From contig QAOA01008060.1 of the NCBI GenBank assembly GCA_003255065.1, forward strand, positions 208,684 to 272,683: DNA of 64,000 bases. Direction: 5' to 3'. Source of the DNA: Cercis canadensis (Eukaryota; Streptophyta; Magnoliopsida; Fabales; Fabaceae). Below, piece by piece: positions 25,148 through 36,957 of this stretch. How positions within the stretch are numbered: the first letter of the stretch is position 1; each line of letters starts with the position of its first letter. The notes below the pieces were generated by a model. It was not told the origin of the DNA, did not search any database, and worked only from the letters and a program-made list of their open reading frames with translations. The position numbers and the translations under genes were made by a program.

Positions 25148-26402
25148 ACAGCTCTATTATAGGCAAACTCTACATGGGGAAGACACTCCTCCCAAGCTCT
25201 CAAATTTTTGTTAAGGATAGCTCTTAAGAGACTAGTGAGAGTCCTATTTGTCACCTCTGTTTGTCCATCCGTTTGAGGATGACAAGTGGTAGAATGCAGA
25301 AGTTTAGTGCCTAATCTAGACCAAAGTGTCCTCCAAAAATGACTTAAAAATTTTCTATCCCTATCGGACACCATACTCCTAGGCATGCCATGCAACCTAA
25401 CAATGTTTTGGAAAAACAAAGTGGCTATGTGAGAAGCATCATCAGTTTTCTTGCATGCTACAAAATTTGCCATCTTAGAAAATCTATCTACTATAACAAA
25501 GATGGAGTCATGACCATGTTTAGTCCTTGGTAATCCTAGGATGAAATCCATAGAGAGGTCTATCCAAGGAGAATCTGGGACAGGTAATGGAATGTAAAGA
25601 CCATAGGGTTTAGTGGTAGACTTAGTTTGTCTACAGGTTGTGCACCTAATGCAGAAATTTTCCACATCTTTCCTCATGTTTGGCCAAAAGAAATGCTCAT
25701 GCAATGTGTCATGCATTTTATGCTTACCAAAATGCCCTATGAGACCCCCCTCATGTGCTTCCCTAATGAGCAACTCCCTCAACAATCCTCTAGGCACACA
25801 TAGCTTGTTACCCTTAAACAAATACCCCTCATGCTTAAATATTCCCTCAACAGCCCCTTTATCACAAGCATGGAAGTAATCAGCAAAATCAACATCATTG
25901 GCATACATGTCTTTAACTTGATCAAATCCAAGCAATTTACAAGAAAGCATAGAGATAAGTGCATACCTCCTTGAAAGTGCATCAGCCACCACATTTTCAG
26001 CTCCTTTCTTGTACTTGATCATATAAGGAAAAGATTCAATGAATTCAAGCCAACGTGCATGCCTTTTGTTAAGCGTAATTGCCCTTTCAAATGCTTAAGA
26101 GTTTCATGATCCAAATGAATCACAAATTCCTTAGGCATTAGATAGTGCTGCCATGTTTTCAAAGCTCTAACTAAAGCATACAATTCTTTATCATAAGTAG
26201 AATAATTAAGAGAAGCACCATTTAACTTTTCACTAAAGTATGCAATAGGATGCCCTTGTTGCATAAGAACAACTCCAATTCCTACCCCTGATGCATCACA
26301 CTCAATCTCAAAAGAACTCTCAAAGTTAGGTAATTGAAGTAAAGGAGGATTGCACAACCTATCCTTTAGTGTTTGAAAAGCTTTCTCTTGAGCACTATCC
26401 AC
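25148..26402 (-). pseudogene. pol: A pol: RNase H and integrase (frameshifted)
   Basis: The RNase H start is recognisable at 26402-26019 ([45 protein letters not shown]). A frameshift then moves reading to 26022-25132, which has the RNase H end ([14 protein letters not shown]), the HHCC zinc finger (H-x-H in the [11 protein letters not shown] region, C-x2-C in CIRCTTC), and all three integrase acidic positions: [22 protein letters not shown]. The enzyme would insert the cDNA. Translation ends where the solo LTR interrupts AYNRAV. Confidence 0.87.
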
Positions 26403-26562
26403 TTAAATCCAACACTTTTTTTTTACAATTTCAGTTAAGGGTGCAGCAATAGAGCTAAAATTGGGAACAAACCGACGGTAAAATCCAGCTAAACCGTGGA
26501 AGCTCCTCACCTCACTCAAAGTCTTGGGTGTTGGCCATTCCTCAATAGCCTTCACCTTTTCT

Positions 26563-27480
26563 CTATTTACTTCTACCCCTAGAGCTCACAACAAACCCTA
26601 GGAATATCAAATGATCAGTGCAAAAGACACATTTCTTTAAATTGGCATACATTTTTTGTTCTTTTAGCACTTGCATCACACTTCTTAAATGGACAGCATG
26701 TTCTTCAAGTGATTTACTATACACAAGTATGTCATCAAAGTAAACCACAACAAATCTACCAATGAATTCACGAAGGACATGGTTCATAAGGCGCATAAAA
26801 GTACTTGGTGCATTGGTCAAGCCAAATGGCATAACCAACCACTCATACAAACCAAACTTGGTTTTGAAAGCCGTTTTCCATTCATCCCCTTCACGAATTC
26901 TAATTTGGTGATAACCACTTTTTAAATCCAATTTCGAAAACACACATGACCCATACAATTCATCAAGCATATCATCTAACCTAGGGATAGGATGACGATA
27001 TTTTACCGTTATCTTGTTGATGGCACGGCAGTCCACACACATGCGCCAAGTTCCATCCTTCTTTGGCACCAACAAGACCGGCACAGCACATGGGCTCATG
27101 CTTTCTCTGACGTGGCCTTTGGACAGCAGCTCTTCTACTTGCTTTTGGAGTTCCTTTGTTTCATCCGGATTGGCTCTATAGGCGGGTCTATTAGGCAATA
27201 CCGATCCCGGAATGAAGTCCATGTGGTGTTCGATTCCTCTCATAGGTGACAGTCCTATAGGAGTCTCATTTGGGAACACTTCTTCAAACTCCCTAAGCAA
27301 AGAAATCACAACACTAGGAAGAGAATTGTTAGCATTAGATAGGTTCAAGTAAGCATTTTTAGCCACAAGCAAAATCATAGGAGTATGAGAAAAGCATGCA
27401 TTTTTTACTTCACTAGCACTAGCAAAGAAATTTCTTTTCTTTTCTCCACTCACTTTTTCACTCTCGTTGCTTACTCTCAA
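26563..27480 (-). pseudogene. pol: A pol: reverse transcriptase
   Basis: Typical gypsy RT with [51 protein letters not shown] and the catalytic YFDDILVYS (about residue 245-255). It copies element RNA to cDNA. The frame is the same as the upstream gag-protease frame and is separated from it by one TAA at 27496-27498. Just after [10 protein letters not shown] a one-base loss in a G run (compare B) shifts the frame, so RT is disconnected from RNase H. Catalytic residues look intact. Confidence 0.9.
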
Positions 27481-27495
27481 ATCTTTTTCTCTCCT

Positions 27496-29193
27496 TTAGC
27501 TCTCGGCCTCTTCCTTCTTTTTACTCTTCTCTCCACTTTTTCCCTCTCCACTCTTGATCTTTTGTCTCTCAAGCTCACTAGCTTTCTTAACTTTTCTTTG
27601 ATCTTCAAGAATCTGTCTTGGAGTCATGGGAATCAAAGTGATTGGCTTCTTATGGAAAACAAATGAATACTTGTTTGAGAAACCATCATGAGTGACTTTG
27701 CGGTCAAATTGCAAAGGTCTCCCAAGAAGTAAATGACTAGCTTGCATTGGGACAACATCACATAGCACCACATCCTCATACTTCCCAATGGAAAATGCAA
27801 CTAGTGCTTGCTTAGTCATTTTCACTTCGTTTCCTTCATTCAACCATTGGAGGAGGTAGGGTTTAGGGTGATTAGAGGTGGGTAATTCCAGCTTGTCCAC
27901 TAGGGTCTTGCTAGCAACATTAGTGCAACTCCCCCCATCAATAATAACTCCACAAACCTTCCCTTTGACTGAACACCTAGTATGGAAAATACTTTCTCTT
28001 TGAGCTTCATCAATTTCCCCCATTTGAGCACTCAAAGCTCTCCTTACTACCATCAAGTAGTCACCTTCCTCAGCTGTCATACCTTCAACATTTTCTTCCC
28101 CACTAGATTCACTCTTTTCTTCCTCTTCATGCTCACTTTCAGTCACATACTCCTCTCCCTTAAGGATCATTGCTCTCTTGTTAGAGCATTGAGAAGCAAT
28201 GTGTCCTACTCCATGACACCTAAAGCACTTAACATCTCTAAATCTTTGAGGTTGTGAGGTCTCGGGTTTGCCTTTGGGAGCAAATGTCGGTTCTTTGGCA
28301 TGCAACTTTGGGAACTCTGTTTTGGGTTTAGAAGTCACCACTTCCTTGTCTTTCTTCCATGTAGATCTCCATGCTGAAGTAGTACTTGGCCCAAACTTTG
28401 AAGAACCCCTTCTCTTAAGTTGTCTCTCTACTTGAGTAGCTTTATGAAGAAGGTCTTCCATGTCACTATAATGATGAAGCTCCACCACATTGGCTATTTC
28501 CCTATTCAGCCCATGAAGAAATCTAGCCATAGTTGCTTCAACATCCTCTTCAATGTTAGCCCGAATCATTGCTACCTCCATCTCTTTATGATATTCCTCT
28601 ACACTCTTAGAGCCTTGAACCAAACCTTGAAGCTCTTGGTACAATTCTCTTTGATAGTAGCTTGGAACAAATCTCTTTCTCATCAAGATCTTCATGTCTT
28701 CCCAAGAGATGACTGGCCTTTCTCTATTCCTTCTCACATTTGACATTAGCTGATCCCACCAAGTCAAGGCATAGCCTACAAACTCTATGGTAGCCAACTT
28801 AATCTTCTTTTTTTCGGAATAGTTGTGGCAGCTGAAAATAAGCTCCACCTTCTTTTCCCACTCTAGATACAACTCCGGATCATTCTTTCCTTGGAAGGAA
28901 GGAATGCTCATTTTAATGGAGCTGAAGTCATCATCCATCCTCCTCTCCCTTCTTTCTTCTCTTTCTCTGTGCGGTCTTCTTGGAGGGATAACTTCAGGGG
29001 AACTACCACTAGAATAATGGTCCTCTCTTTCTCTTCTTCTTCTTCGATTGTCATTTTGTTCTCTTGGCTGTCTAATCTCCAGCCTCTCCATCCTTTCATT
29101 CATAGCCTCAAGCATTCTAGTCAGATGTGTAAATTGTTGCTATGAAGCTTGCATGTACAATTGTGGATCAATTGGCGCATCTTGGTTCTCCAT
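27496..29193 (-). pseudogene. gag: A gag-protease
   Basis: The start at 29193 gives MENQDAPIDPQ, parallel to B (MDNRIEQIDPQ), but a TAG at 29140-29142 interrupts it; an internal Met at 29115 then opens 539 codons. Order: coiled Met/Glu/Arg-rich N-terminus, gag core ([38 protein letters not shown]), zinc knuckle [14 protein letters not shown] (CX2CX4HX4C, near residue 295 of the 539), acidic linker, then retropepsin-like protease with IIDGGSCTN (near 390) and [12 protein letters not shown]. The protease has DGGS where a DSGA/DTGA type is usual, as does B. Confidence 0.88.
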
Positions 29194-30556
29194 GTTGTGG
29201 TGACTAACCTGCACAAACGTTAGTAGAAAAATTGAAGTACTCACCTCTCTCTACTCACGTGTTTGCACTCTAAGTATATCACTCTTGACACTCGTGTATG
29301 ACACTCTTAAATGGCTTTTATCAATAATAAGCTCACTTCCTCTTGCCTTTTACCACTCAATTCCCTCTTTGAACTCTCAACAGGGAGCAAAGGCACAACT
29401 GGGCAATCAATAACACAAATGTTCCAAACCAAATCAATCACCTAAAATGATAGCTTATGCAAGAAGAACAATAATGCAGAAGTAGTGTGGCATGCGCAAG
29501 ATAGAATAAGAACAGAATATGAAGAACAAGTTCCAATCTCAATCCAACTAGAGAAAGAAACCAAGTTACTAAGAAATACACTTTGGTGGCCAAAAACAAG
29601 GTAACTAGCCTTTTACCTAAACTTAGTCAAGTTGGTAAATACTAGCATACGATTGTATAACCCACTTGGTTTTTTTTTTGTGTATACTTTTCTGTTTGTA
29701 TAACACGGCCAAAACTCAGCCCGTGTTGCACAACACGGTTAGGGACACGGCCAGAACACAGCCCATGTTCAACCCTCAGCGTTTGCTATGCTCTCTGTCT
29801 GCCTAACACGGCCAGGACATGGGGGCGTGTTTCTACCACCAATTTTCTTTGTTCAACTTTTGTCTCTTTTTGAATTTTGGCACCAATGCCAACTAGATTC
29901 AAATACCTAAGTTAAGATAAGTGCTAAGTACCCCATGATACAGAATTTAGCCACACTTTAAAGGAGTATTTCAAAACAACTTAGCAATTTCCTTTTAGAT
30001 TAGAGTAAGATTAATCAATTAATCCAAAATAAATGAAATGGTAGAATGCCAAACTAGGCCCTAATGGCAGTTGACAGGGACACAATGGGAAATATCTGAA
30101 AAGAATAACTAACTTCAGATTTGGAAGCTTTCAGCCATGTTCATGCATGCAAGCCACATTTTAGAACATATAACCAGATTTAAAATGACTCTAATATTGA
30201 ATCAATTAAAAATCAAGGTAATGCTCATTCACCTATCTTAAATGAAAATTTCCAAAAATCCAAAATAAGCTTGAACACAATCAAGAATAGTTCAGTTTTC
30301 AAGAATTTGAAGATGAACAATAATGCAGAAATCCAGAAAATTCATACAATCCAGATTTGATTCAGACTAAAGGAATTTGATTAATCCAAGTCCAAAAATT
30401 TAGATCTAACAAGATCCCATGCAAATCAATTCTAACTCCATTGATGAATTTTCAGAGATGAGATTTTTCTGTGATTTTCCAGATTTGTTTTAAAGATGAA
30501 AACAAAGATTAAACAACAGAATTCTAAGATAGATACCAACCTTTCTTGGAGCCAAA
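29194..30556 (-). other. 5' leader of element A
   Basis: Non-coding DNA between the primer site and gag. It shares blocks with the B and C leaders, such as atgccaaactagg and ttagccacac, supporting common descent. Several cacgg/ccgtg half-palindromes occur at 29700-29840. Confidence 0.75.
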
Positions 30557-30568
30557 GCTCTGATACCA
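30557..30568 (-). other. Primer binding site of A, complementary to initiator tRNA-Met
   Basis: Minus-strand tggtatcagagc, two bases after the LTR end. This is the common plant LTR-element primer site for tRNA-iMet. Confidence 0.85.
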
Positions 30569-30570
30569 AT

Positions 30571-30828
30571 TGATAAGGATCCACTTGAAGGAATCAAGCC
30601 AAATCCAATCCAAATTAGCCAAGGATCCCAAGTAAGGTCAAGTAATAGAAAATCAATAAAAGATGAATGGAATTAGGTGAAAACCTTTTATTATCAAATT
30701 AGGCAACCTAGTTTCAGCAAAGCTTAACTAACCCTCTTTAATCCGAATAATCAACAATCAACATGAACAAGATGGAGAAGTGAATAAACTGCCACACTTT
30801 AGATTGGGGAAAGGGGAGAGTGATAAGG
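30571..30828 (-). repeat. 5' LTR of element A, inner part
   Basis: Matches the first 258 bp of the A 3' LTR (22916 onward) and stops at taagg, where element B is inserted. The LTR resumes at 45355. Confidence 0.9.
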
Positions 30829-31644
30829 TGATGCGATTTCCTAGAGACTTAGGATAATCCAATCAACTTAACACCATGTAAGACCAAGGATCCCAAATAG
30901 ATTAGCAGGAGTTCAATCAAAACAAGATAAAAGTGAATGGAATTAAGGTGAAGACCCTTGAAATCAAGGGATGGGTAACTCAACTTAACAAGCTAAACCT
31001 CCCAAACATTATGATAAGTCAAGAACCAACGTGTTCAATGATGAAGAATGAAGGAATCGCCACACTCCAGATTCAAGAAGAAGAAAGGGAGTGCTAAGAT
31101 TCAGGAGACCAAGCTAGCTTCAGCCTAGCTGGTTCCAAGCTCTCCACAGAGAGAAAAGAGAAGTTAAACTCTCAATTTCAATTATCAAATTGTTAATTCT
31201 CGCTGAGGACAAAGGCCTTCAACTCCTTATATAGTTCAGCAGAAAAAACTAACAAGCCTTAATTCAAAATAACAAAAGGAGTTAAAACTCGTAGAACTAG
31301 CACGGCGCGACACGGCCCGTGTTCGTCTTCCAGAGAGCTCCATTTTTAGACATGGTCTGGACACGGCTTGTACTCATGGCTGTGTTCCCTCTCAGGTAGC
31401 AGGACACGGCCTAGTCTCAATGGCAACACGGCCGTGTTCCTCGTCCTGGGCAGAAATGAAAGTGATCAGCTGGACTTGCCCTTCAATCCTGCCCTCCAAG
31501 ACATAGTCCTTGCAAGCTTGCTGCAATAATAATCCCACGTTGATCCGCAAATCCTTGGCTCGTGCCCTTGTCAACGGACCCTCGACTTCAACCCTCGCCT
31601 CAACATCTTTGGTGTCCTTGACGTTGCTACCTTGGATCGCATCT
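30829..31644 (-). repeat. 3' LTR of element B (816 bp)
   Basis: Begins TGATGCGATTTCC on the + strand, with the other end at ggatcgcatct. The last base is t where the 5' LTR (45354) has a, so the terminal TG of the minus-strand LTR is altered. It otherwise matches 44519-45354, except that the right LTR has about 20 more bp near 45001-45020 (cgacatggccatgacacgg). Confidence 0.88.
31225..31234 (-). promoter_or_regulatory. TATA box in the B 3' LTR
   Basis: Minus-strand ctatataagg. The same motif is in the 5' LTR at 44913-44922, where it would drive element transcription. Confidence 0.5.
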
Positions 31645-31645
31645 T
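31392..31645 (-). pseudogene. pol: B polyprotein tail encoded inside the 3' LTR
   Basis: An open frame of about 80 codons carrying [42 protein letters not shown] and EEHGRVAIETRPC. It parallels the A tail (GPLTRSRAKHLQLHVG, QACKENG, AHGRVPIETKPC). It is out of frame with the integrase by a change at the 12-G PPT. The 5' LTR carries the same tail (45284-45102). Function unknown; GPxTRxRAK-type tails are common at gypsy polyprotein ends. Confidence 0.72.
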
Positions 31646-32794
31646 CCCCCCCCCCCCTCTTCAAAAAGATTTGCCCTCAAATCTTCAGCACCTGCATCAA
31701 GGAAAGGAGATAGGTCAGAAACATTAAAGGTAGAGCTAATTTGAGGATTACCTGGGAGTTCTATCTTGTAGGCATTTTCAGCCACCTTCTGTAGCACTTT
31801 GAAAGGTCCATCACCACGAGGCATGAGCTTTGATTTCCTTTGTAAAGGAAACCTCTCTTTGTGCATATGCAGCCAAACTAAGTCTCCGGGTTTAAAAATA
31901 ACCCTTTTCCTGCCCTTGTTAGCCTTAGATGCATACTTGTCATTCATTTTCTCTATTTGGGTTCTGACCTTAGCATGCAATTGCTTCACATAATCTGCTC
32001 TCTTTTTCCCATCCAAACTAACCCCTTTATGCAATGGTAGGTGCAACAAATCAAGTGGAGTTAGAGGAATAAAACCATAGGCAATTTCAAAAGGAGACAT
32101 CCTAGTGGTAGAATGCACTGCCCTATTGTATGCAAACTCCACATGTGGGAGACAATCTTGCCAAGCCCTTAAATTTTTATGAATGATGGTTCTTAACAAA
32201 GTGGACAGGGTTCGATTGGTTACTTTCGTTTGCCCATCCGTTTGTGGGTGGCAAGTGGTGGAATACAACAATTTAGTACCCAATTTAGTCCATAGAGTTC
32301 TCCAAAAATGACTAAGGAATTTAGTGTCTCTATCAGAAACTATACTCCTTGGCATACCATGTAACCTAACCACATTTTGGAAGAACAAATTAGCAATGTA
32401 AGTGTCATCACCGGTCTTTTTACATGCAACAAAATGAGCCATTTTGGAAAATCTATCCACGATCACAAAAATAGAATCATGCCTATGCTTGGTTCTTGGC
32501 AAACCTAGAATAAAATCCATGGAAAGGTCTATCCAAGGTGCCTTGGGTACAGGTAGGGGAGTATAGAGCCCATGAGGTTTTGTGGAGGATTTAGCATGCT
32601 TACATGTTATGCACCTAGCACAAATAACTTCTACTTCCTTTTTCATGGGTGGCCAAAAAAAATGCTCATGCAATGCATCACATGTCTTTTGAACCCCAAA
32701 ATGTCCCATGAGGCCTCCCTCATGTGCTTCCCTAGTGAGCAACTCACGCAATGAACACTTAGGCACACAAAGTTTATTTTCCTTAAACAAATAG
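31627..32794 (-). pseudogene. pol: B integrase (distal to the C insertion)
   Basis: Begins at the TSD aatag inside [11 protein letters not shown]. It contains the zinc finger ([23 protein letters not shown]), [27 protein letters not shown] and [15 protein letters not shown], then [14 protein letters not shown] and [13 protein letters not shown]. The third acidic residue, Glu in A (GQTEV), is Lys here (aaa for gaa, near 32230), so the enzyme should be inactive. The first ~13 residues of the frame from 32832 are C LTR, not integrase. Confidence 0.87.
31646..31661 (-). other. Polypurine tract of element B with a run of 12 G
   Basis: The + strand has twelve consecutive C at 31646-31657, then tctt. 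The minus strand reads a GA-rich lead followed by G12, against the LTR. The homopolymer also lies in the coding frame. Confidence 0.78.
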
Positions 32795-33727
32795 TGATAA
32801 GGATCCACTTGAAGAAACCAAGCCAAATCCAATCCAAATTAGCCAAGGATCCCAAGTAAGGTCAAGTAATAGAAAACCAAGGAAAGATGAATGGAATTAG
32901 GTGAAAACCTTTGATTATCAAATTAGGCAACCTAGTTTCAGCAAAGCTTAACTAACCCTCCTTAATCCGAATAATCAACAATCAACATGAACAAGATGGA
33001 GAAGTGAATAAACCGCCACACTCTAGATTGGGGAAAGGGGAGAGTGATAAGGTTTAGGTCCACCATGCTAGGAATCCACCTAGATGGCTTAAGCTCTCCA
33101 TGGAGAGAACAAGAGAGAAACTCTCAATTCAATTATCAAATTCTTAATTCTGATTTTAAGGACAAAGGCCTTAGCTCCTTAAATAGCAAAATGAAGGTTC
33201 AACTAAACTTATTACCAAAATGACCCAAAACCTCCAGCCCTAATTAAACAAGCCTTAAAACTATCTAACATAAGCCCTACTTAGCTTAGGCAGAAAATAG
33301 GCCCTAGAGAATGTATTCAGCAAGGCATTTAATTACAAATAACCAAAATGAAGGTCCTAGAGACAATTAACTCTAACACGGCATTGTGACACGCCCGTGT
33401 TCAACCCGTGTTGACATGACACGGCCCGTGTTCCCTGTTCTCCAAGCCGTGTTCTCAACCCAACATCTATGTTGACGGGACACAGCCATGGACATGCCCA
33501 TGTTCTTGCCTTGTCCAGCCCGTGTTGCCTCTCGGCCTTCATGACACGGCCATGATCTTGCATAACACGGCCGTGTGCTCATCCTAGCCTGTCTTGATGC
33601 CCTCCAAAGGCCCTCCAAAGCCATGTCTTCCTCCTTGCAAGCTTGTTGCACTAGCAATCCAGCAAACTCCTCCTTGATCTTGGTTGCCATCAGGTCTTTA
33701 GAATGGAGGCTTCCTTGATCCCCATCA
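32795..33727 (-). repeat. 3' LTR of element C (933 bp)
   Basis: TGATAAGGATCC...GATCCCCATCA on the + strand. The first ~380 bp follow the A LTR; the remainder is distinct and shared with the middle of the solo LTR 24249-25147. It has clustered acacgg/ccgtgt motifs at 33375-33575. Confidence 0.92.
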
Positions 33728-34230
33728 ATCCCTCCCTCTTTAAAAGGATTTGACCTCAAATCCGAAGTACCTACATCAACAAGAGAAGGTAATGAATTTA
33801 AAGCCCAATTAATCTCAAACCATAACAAAATTTGAAGGCATAGAAAAACTTGTTTTCCATTGGCCAGCATCATCATTAACAACCAAGTTTCTTTTCCTTT
33901 AATAGTAACAACAAGGCAAATAGCAACATTTAAGAACAGCCAAGTAAGTCCGATATTATAATCGTTTGGAAGGGTCCATCCACAGCTCAAACATGCACCA
34001 TATCGAATCAACAGCAAGTCATAAATCAAAATGAACAACATGGGTTTATCAATATGGGCAATCCTAAGTTCACTCTCACAAAGATTCAAGATTTTTAGAG
34101 GAACATCTACCTCTGGCCTGGTGAATGTTAAAAACTCATCACAAATATTGACAAGATCATAGATCAAAATATAGAGCAGTACACCAATAAGACAATGAAA
34201 CAAAATTTTATCAATGAGCACATAGAACAC
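33373..34230 (-). pseudogene. C polyprotein C-terminal part, crossing the PPT into the LTR
   Basis: Same frame as the 868-codon stretch upstream, separated from it by one TGA at 34312-34314; the first Met after that is at 34230. The first ~150 residues are hydrophobic (ILIYDLVNICDEFLTF, MLFILIYDLLLI) and match nothing I know. From about residue 150 it regains the family tail: DVGTSDLRSNPFKEGGIDGD, then LVQQACKEEDMALEG in the LTR. This places the frame at the end of pol. Function unknown. Confidence 0.75.
33728..33741 (-). other. Polypurine tract of element C
   Basis: Minus-strand aaagagggagggat abuts the 3' LTR and is read as KEGGI in the protein frame. Confidence 0.8.
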
Positions 34231-34311
34231 AAAATTGCATTTTCGGCCCTTTCTAATATTAAACTTCCTTTTCCATTTTCCCGGTTCTATAGCATGCCAT
34301 TTTGTCCACCT

Positions 34312-36957
34312 TCAAATAATTACCACACTATCCAGCTGTTCAAAATAATCACATGCATGACTGCTAGAAGCTAAAGTAGTAGGATAACATAGAAAATGAA
34401 GACAATGACATGGGTTTAATGAGAATAGCATACACAAAATAGGCTTCACAACTTGATAGCTATGACAATCACATTTGCCCCTGTGTAAAATTTCATACAT
34501 TGAACATTGCTTTCTCATCAAACAACTCAGAAACTTGCCATCACAAATATTCAAAATATGGTTCAGAATAGACAAGTTAACTACACCATATGTATTAGAT
34601 ACCCAACCCTTGAAACCAAAAGTTAGTCCAAGTGCAAATCCACAAGCAATACTTAATCTAGTCACATTCCAAACCAGTCCTCCAGGTTCAATGGCAAACC
34701 ATTGTTTAATCTTCAAAGAAATTAGCACTCTAAGCAACAAACTTAGGTGTTCATGTAGGAATCTGTTAGCACACAAGATAGAATCCATATAAGAGCAAGG
34801 AATATTGCAATGCAATGTCACTCTCCTGCCCAAAAACTGAACCAAAGTCTCAAGATAAATTGGACAATTGGAAACCATCAAAACATCATATGCAATTCCT
34901 AAACATGTAATCTTCATGCTAACAAAATGGGATATATGCTTCGATAAAGAATGAAATGAAACATTATCAACTACAAACTCATTGACTGCACATTTTTCAT
35001 ACACATGGAATATCTTATCAAAAACAAGATTATATGCGTATATTCCAATGTTTGAGTAAGCTTTCAAAAATTTAAAAGTTAAAGACAGAATAGGTGCATA
35101 CCTTGGTAGCAAGAATTCAACAACTAGAAAGTGCTCACCTTGCGGGTATCTCACCTCTTGAGAATTTGACTTACTCAGGTGCTGCAAAAGACTCAAAACA
35201 ACTCTAAAGAAATACAAGTTAAACTTAACAAAATCTAGAATACTTACTAACAAAGGTAACTCACTAGCACAAATATCCCTAACTAACTCAGCAAATCTAC
35301 CAAAACTAACTAAAACAAATGACTCACCTTGCAAATGACTAGCACATACAATATGATTCATGCCATAATATAATGTACCATCAAAATAGGCATTCCCTAG
35401 CAAGGTTAAAGAGACATGCAGATCTCTTTTCACAATAGCTTTGATAGTGCTAACATCAAGAAGTCCAAGAGGAATAAATAGCCAACCATATGCTCCATAC
35501 TTAAGTTTAAATGAGTTTACCAAAGTAACCTCAATAAACCTAAATTGATAGCAATCACATTTAAGACTACCCTCATGGATAAAATTCAAATTAGGCATAA
35601 CACTATAAAAAGCATTTTTAGCAAGCATAGAGTTTCCATGGAAGGAGTTAATAGGCATATGCATTTTGAGTTCTTTAAAAGACAAATAATCATGCCTATA
35701 TATCTCATCACATAGAACCTTTTCAATTGCTTTAGTCACATCACATGCACTAAAATCATGTAAAGCATGTTGTATGCAAGAAACAAAAGATACATTGGTC
35801 ACATACAAAGAATTTTTAAGCAAATGCATCTCATGCTTTCTAACCAAAGAATAATTCTTCCCATGTTTGGGTTGAACAGCCAAAGCCATATTCACACTCA
35901 TCCTACCAACATCATAAGATTCTCTTGCAAACAAAGTCCTAACATGATCAATACCTAATGACCTAGCATGCAATGTAGTAAGGAGAAGGAAATCTCCTAA
36001 ACCATTATCACTAGTGCATACTTCTCCACATGCATTTACTATAAACACAAGATTAGGATCATGTTTAAACAATTTTTCAGCAAGCTTGCAATCAAAATAA
36101 GGTGCTGTTAAGGAAGGATAAAGTGTAGAGTTACCCATAGGATCCTTGGAGAGTGCACCCTTCAATGTTAGTAGCAATTCTTTTTGCCTTATCCCTTGGG
36201 ATTCCTCTTCAAAATCCTGCACATTAGAGTAAATAACACTAGAACAAAAGAGGTTAGAGGGATTAGCCTCAATATAAACCTTTTTGCACAAAGGTGCTAA
36301 GATAGGTTTATGAGAAAACAAATCTTCCTTGGATTCTCTTCCTCTAAGCTCACTCTTTTTCTTTTCCTTAGGGCTCTCAATCTCTTTGACTACCTCACTC
36401 TTTTGATCTTTTACCTCCTCTCTTTCATGGTCATCAATCATGTCTTCCACATGTGTTGCATCCTTAGCTCCTTCTATCAAATTCAATGGAACTTCAATAC
36501 ATGGTGGTTGAGAATTAACTTCATCCCTCAAAATCACTTGAGTAGATGTCTCATTTAATTTGGCCACTAACTTCTCATTCTCCATTGTAGTACAACTCTC
36601 TACATCCGAGATGACTTTAGAGGCCTCCACATGGCTGGTATTCTTTGTGAGAACAATGTTATTTTGTAGCCATGACTCAACCTTTTCTATGCTCCTTGCA
36701 AGAGTCTTTATTTTCTTCTCCCATTTTAAATAAAACTCCTGATATTCCTTTTTAGTGGAGCCATAATCATCATTTGCTTTCCTTTTCCTCCTTTCTCCTT
36801 TTTCACAATGATTAGGAATTGGCTCTCTTGGCTGTCTATTTTCCAACCTCTCCAATCGGTCATTCATAGCCTCAATCATGATATCCATTTGTGCAAACTG
36901 GTGTTGCATAGTTCGCATGTGTGATTAGGGGTCAATTGGCTCATCTTGGTTCTCCAT
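34312..36957 (-). CDS. C long open frame: hyper-diverged gag-pol-like protein (868 codons open from 36918)
   Basis: The family start (MENQDEPIDP at 36957) is followed by a TAA at 36925-36927; an internal Met at 36918 opens 868 codons. Residues ~1-70 resemble gag (EAMNDRLERLENRQPREP, FYLKWEKKIK). A charged linker follows to ~210. Residues ~455-535 align with gypsy RT: YGAYGWLFIPLGL against [13 protein letters not shown], and AYFDGTLYYG (YFDG at 511-514) against [10 protein letters not shown], so the second catalytic Asp is Gly. Residues 659-721 resemble integrase: SKHISHFV against SKMAHFV, MVSN against MVSD, NRFL against NRTL, with Leu715 at the Glu position. No zinc knuckle or DGGS protease is seen. 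The RT match is fair, the integrase match weaker. Function unknown. Confidence 0.75.

Noticed and set aside
33373..34230. Captured host membrane-protein gene in C
   Set aside because: The hydrophobic stretch is in the same frame between a pol-like segment and the family's pol tail, so decayed pol is simpler; no known family was recognised.
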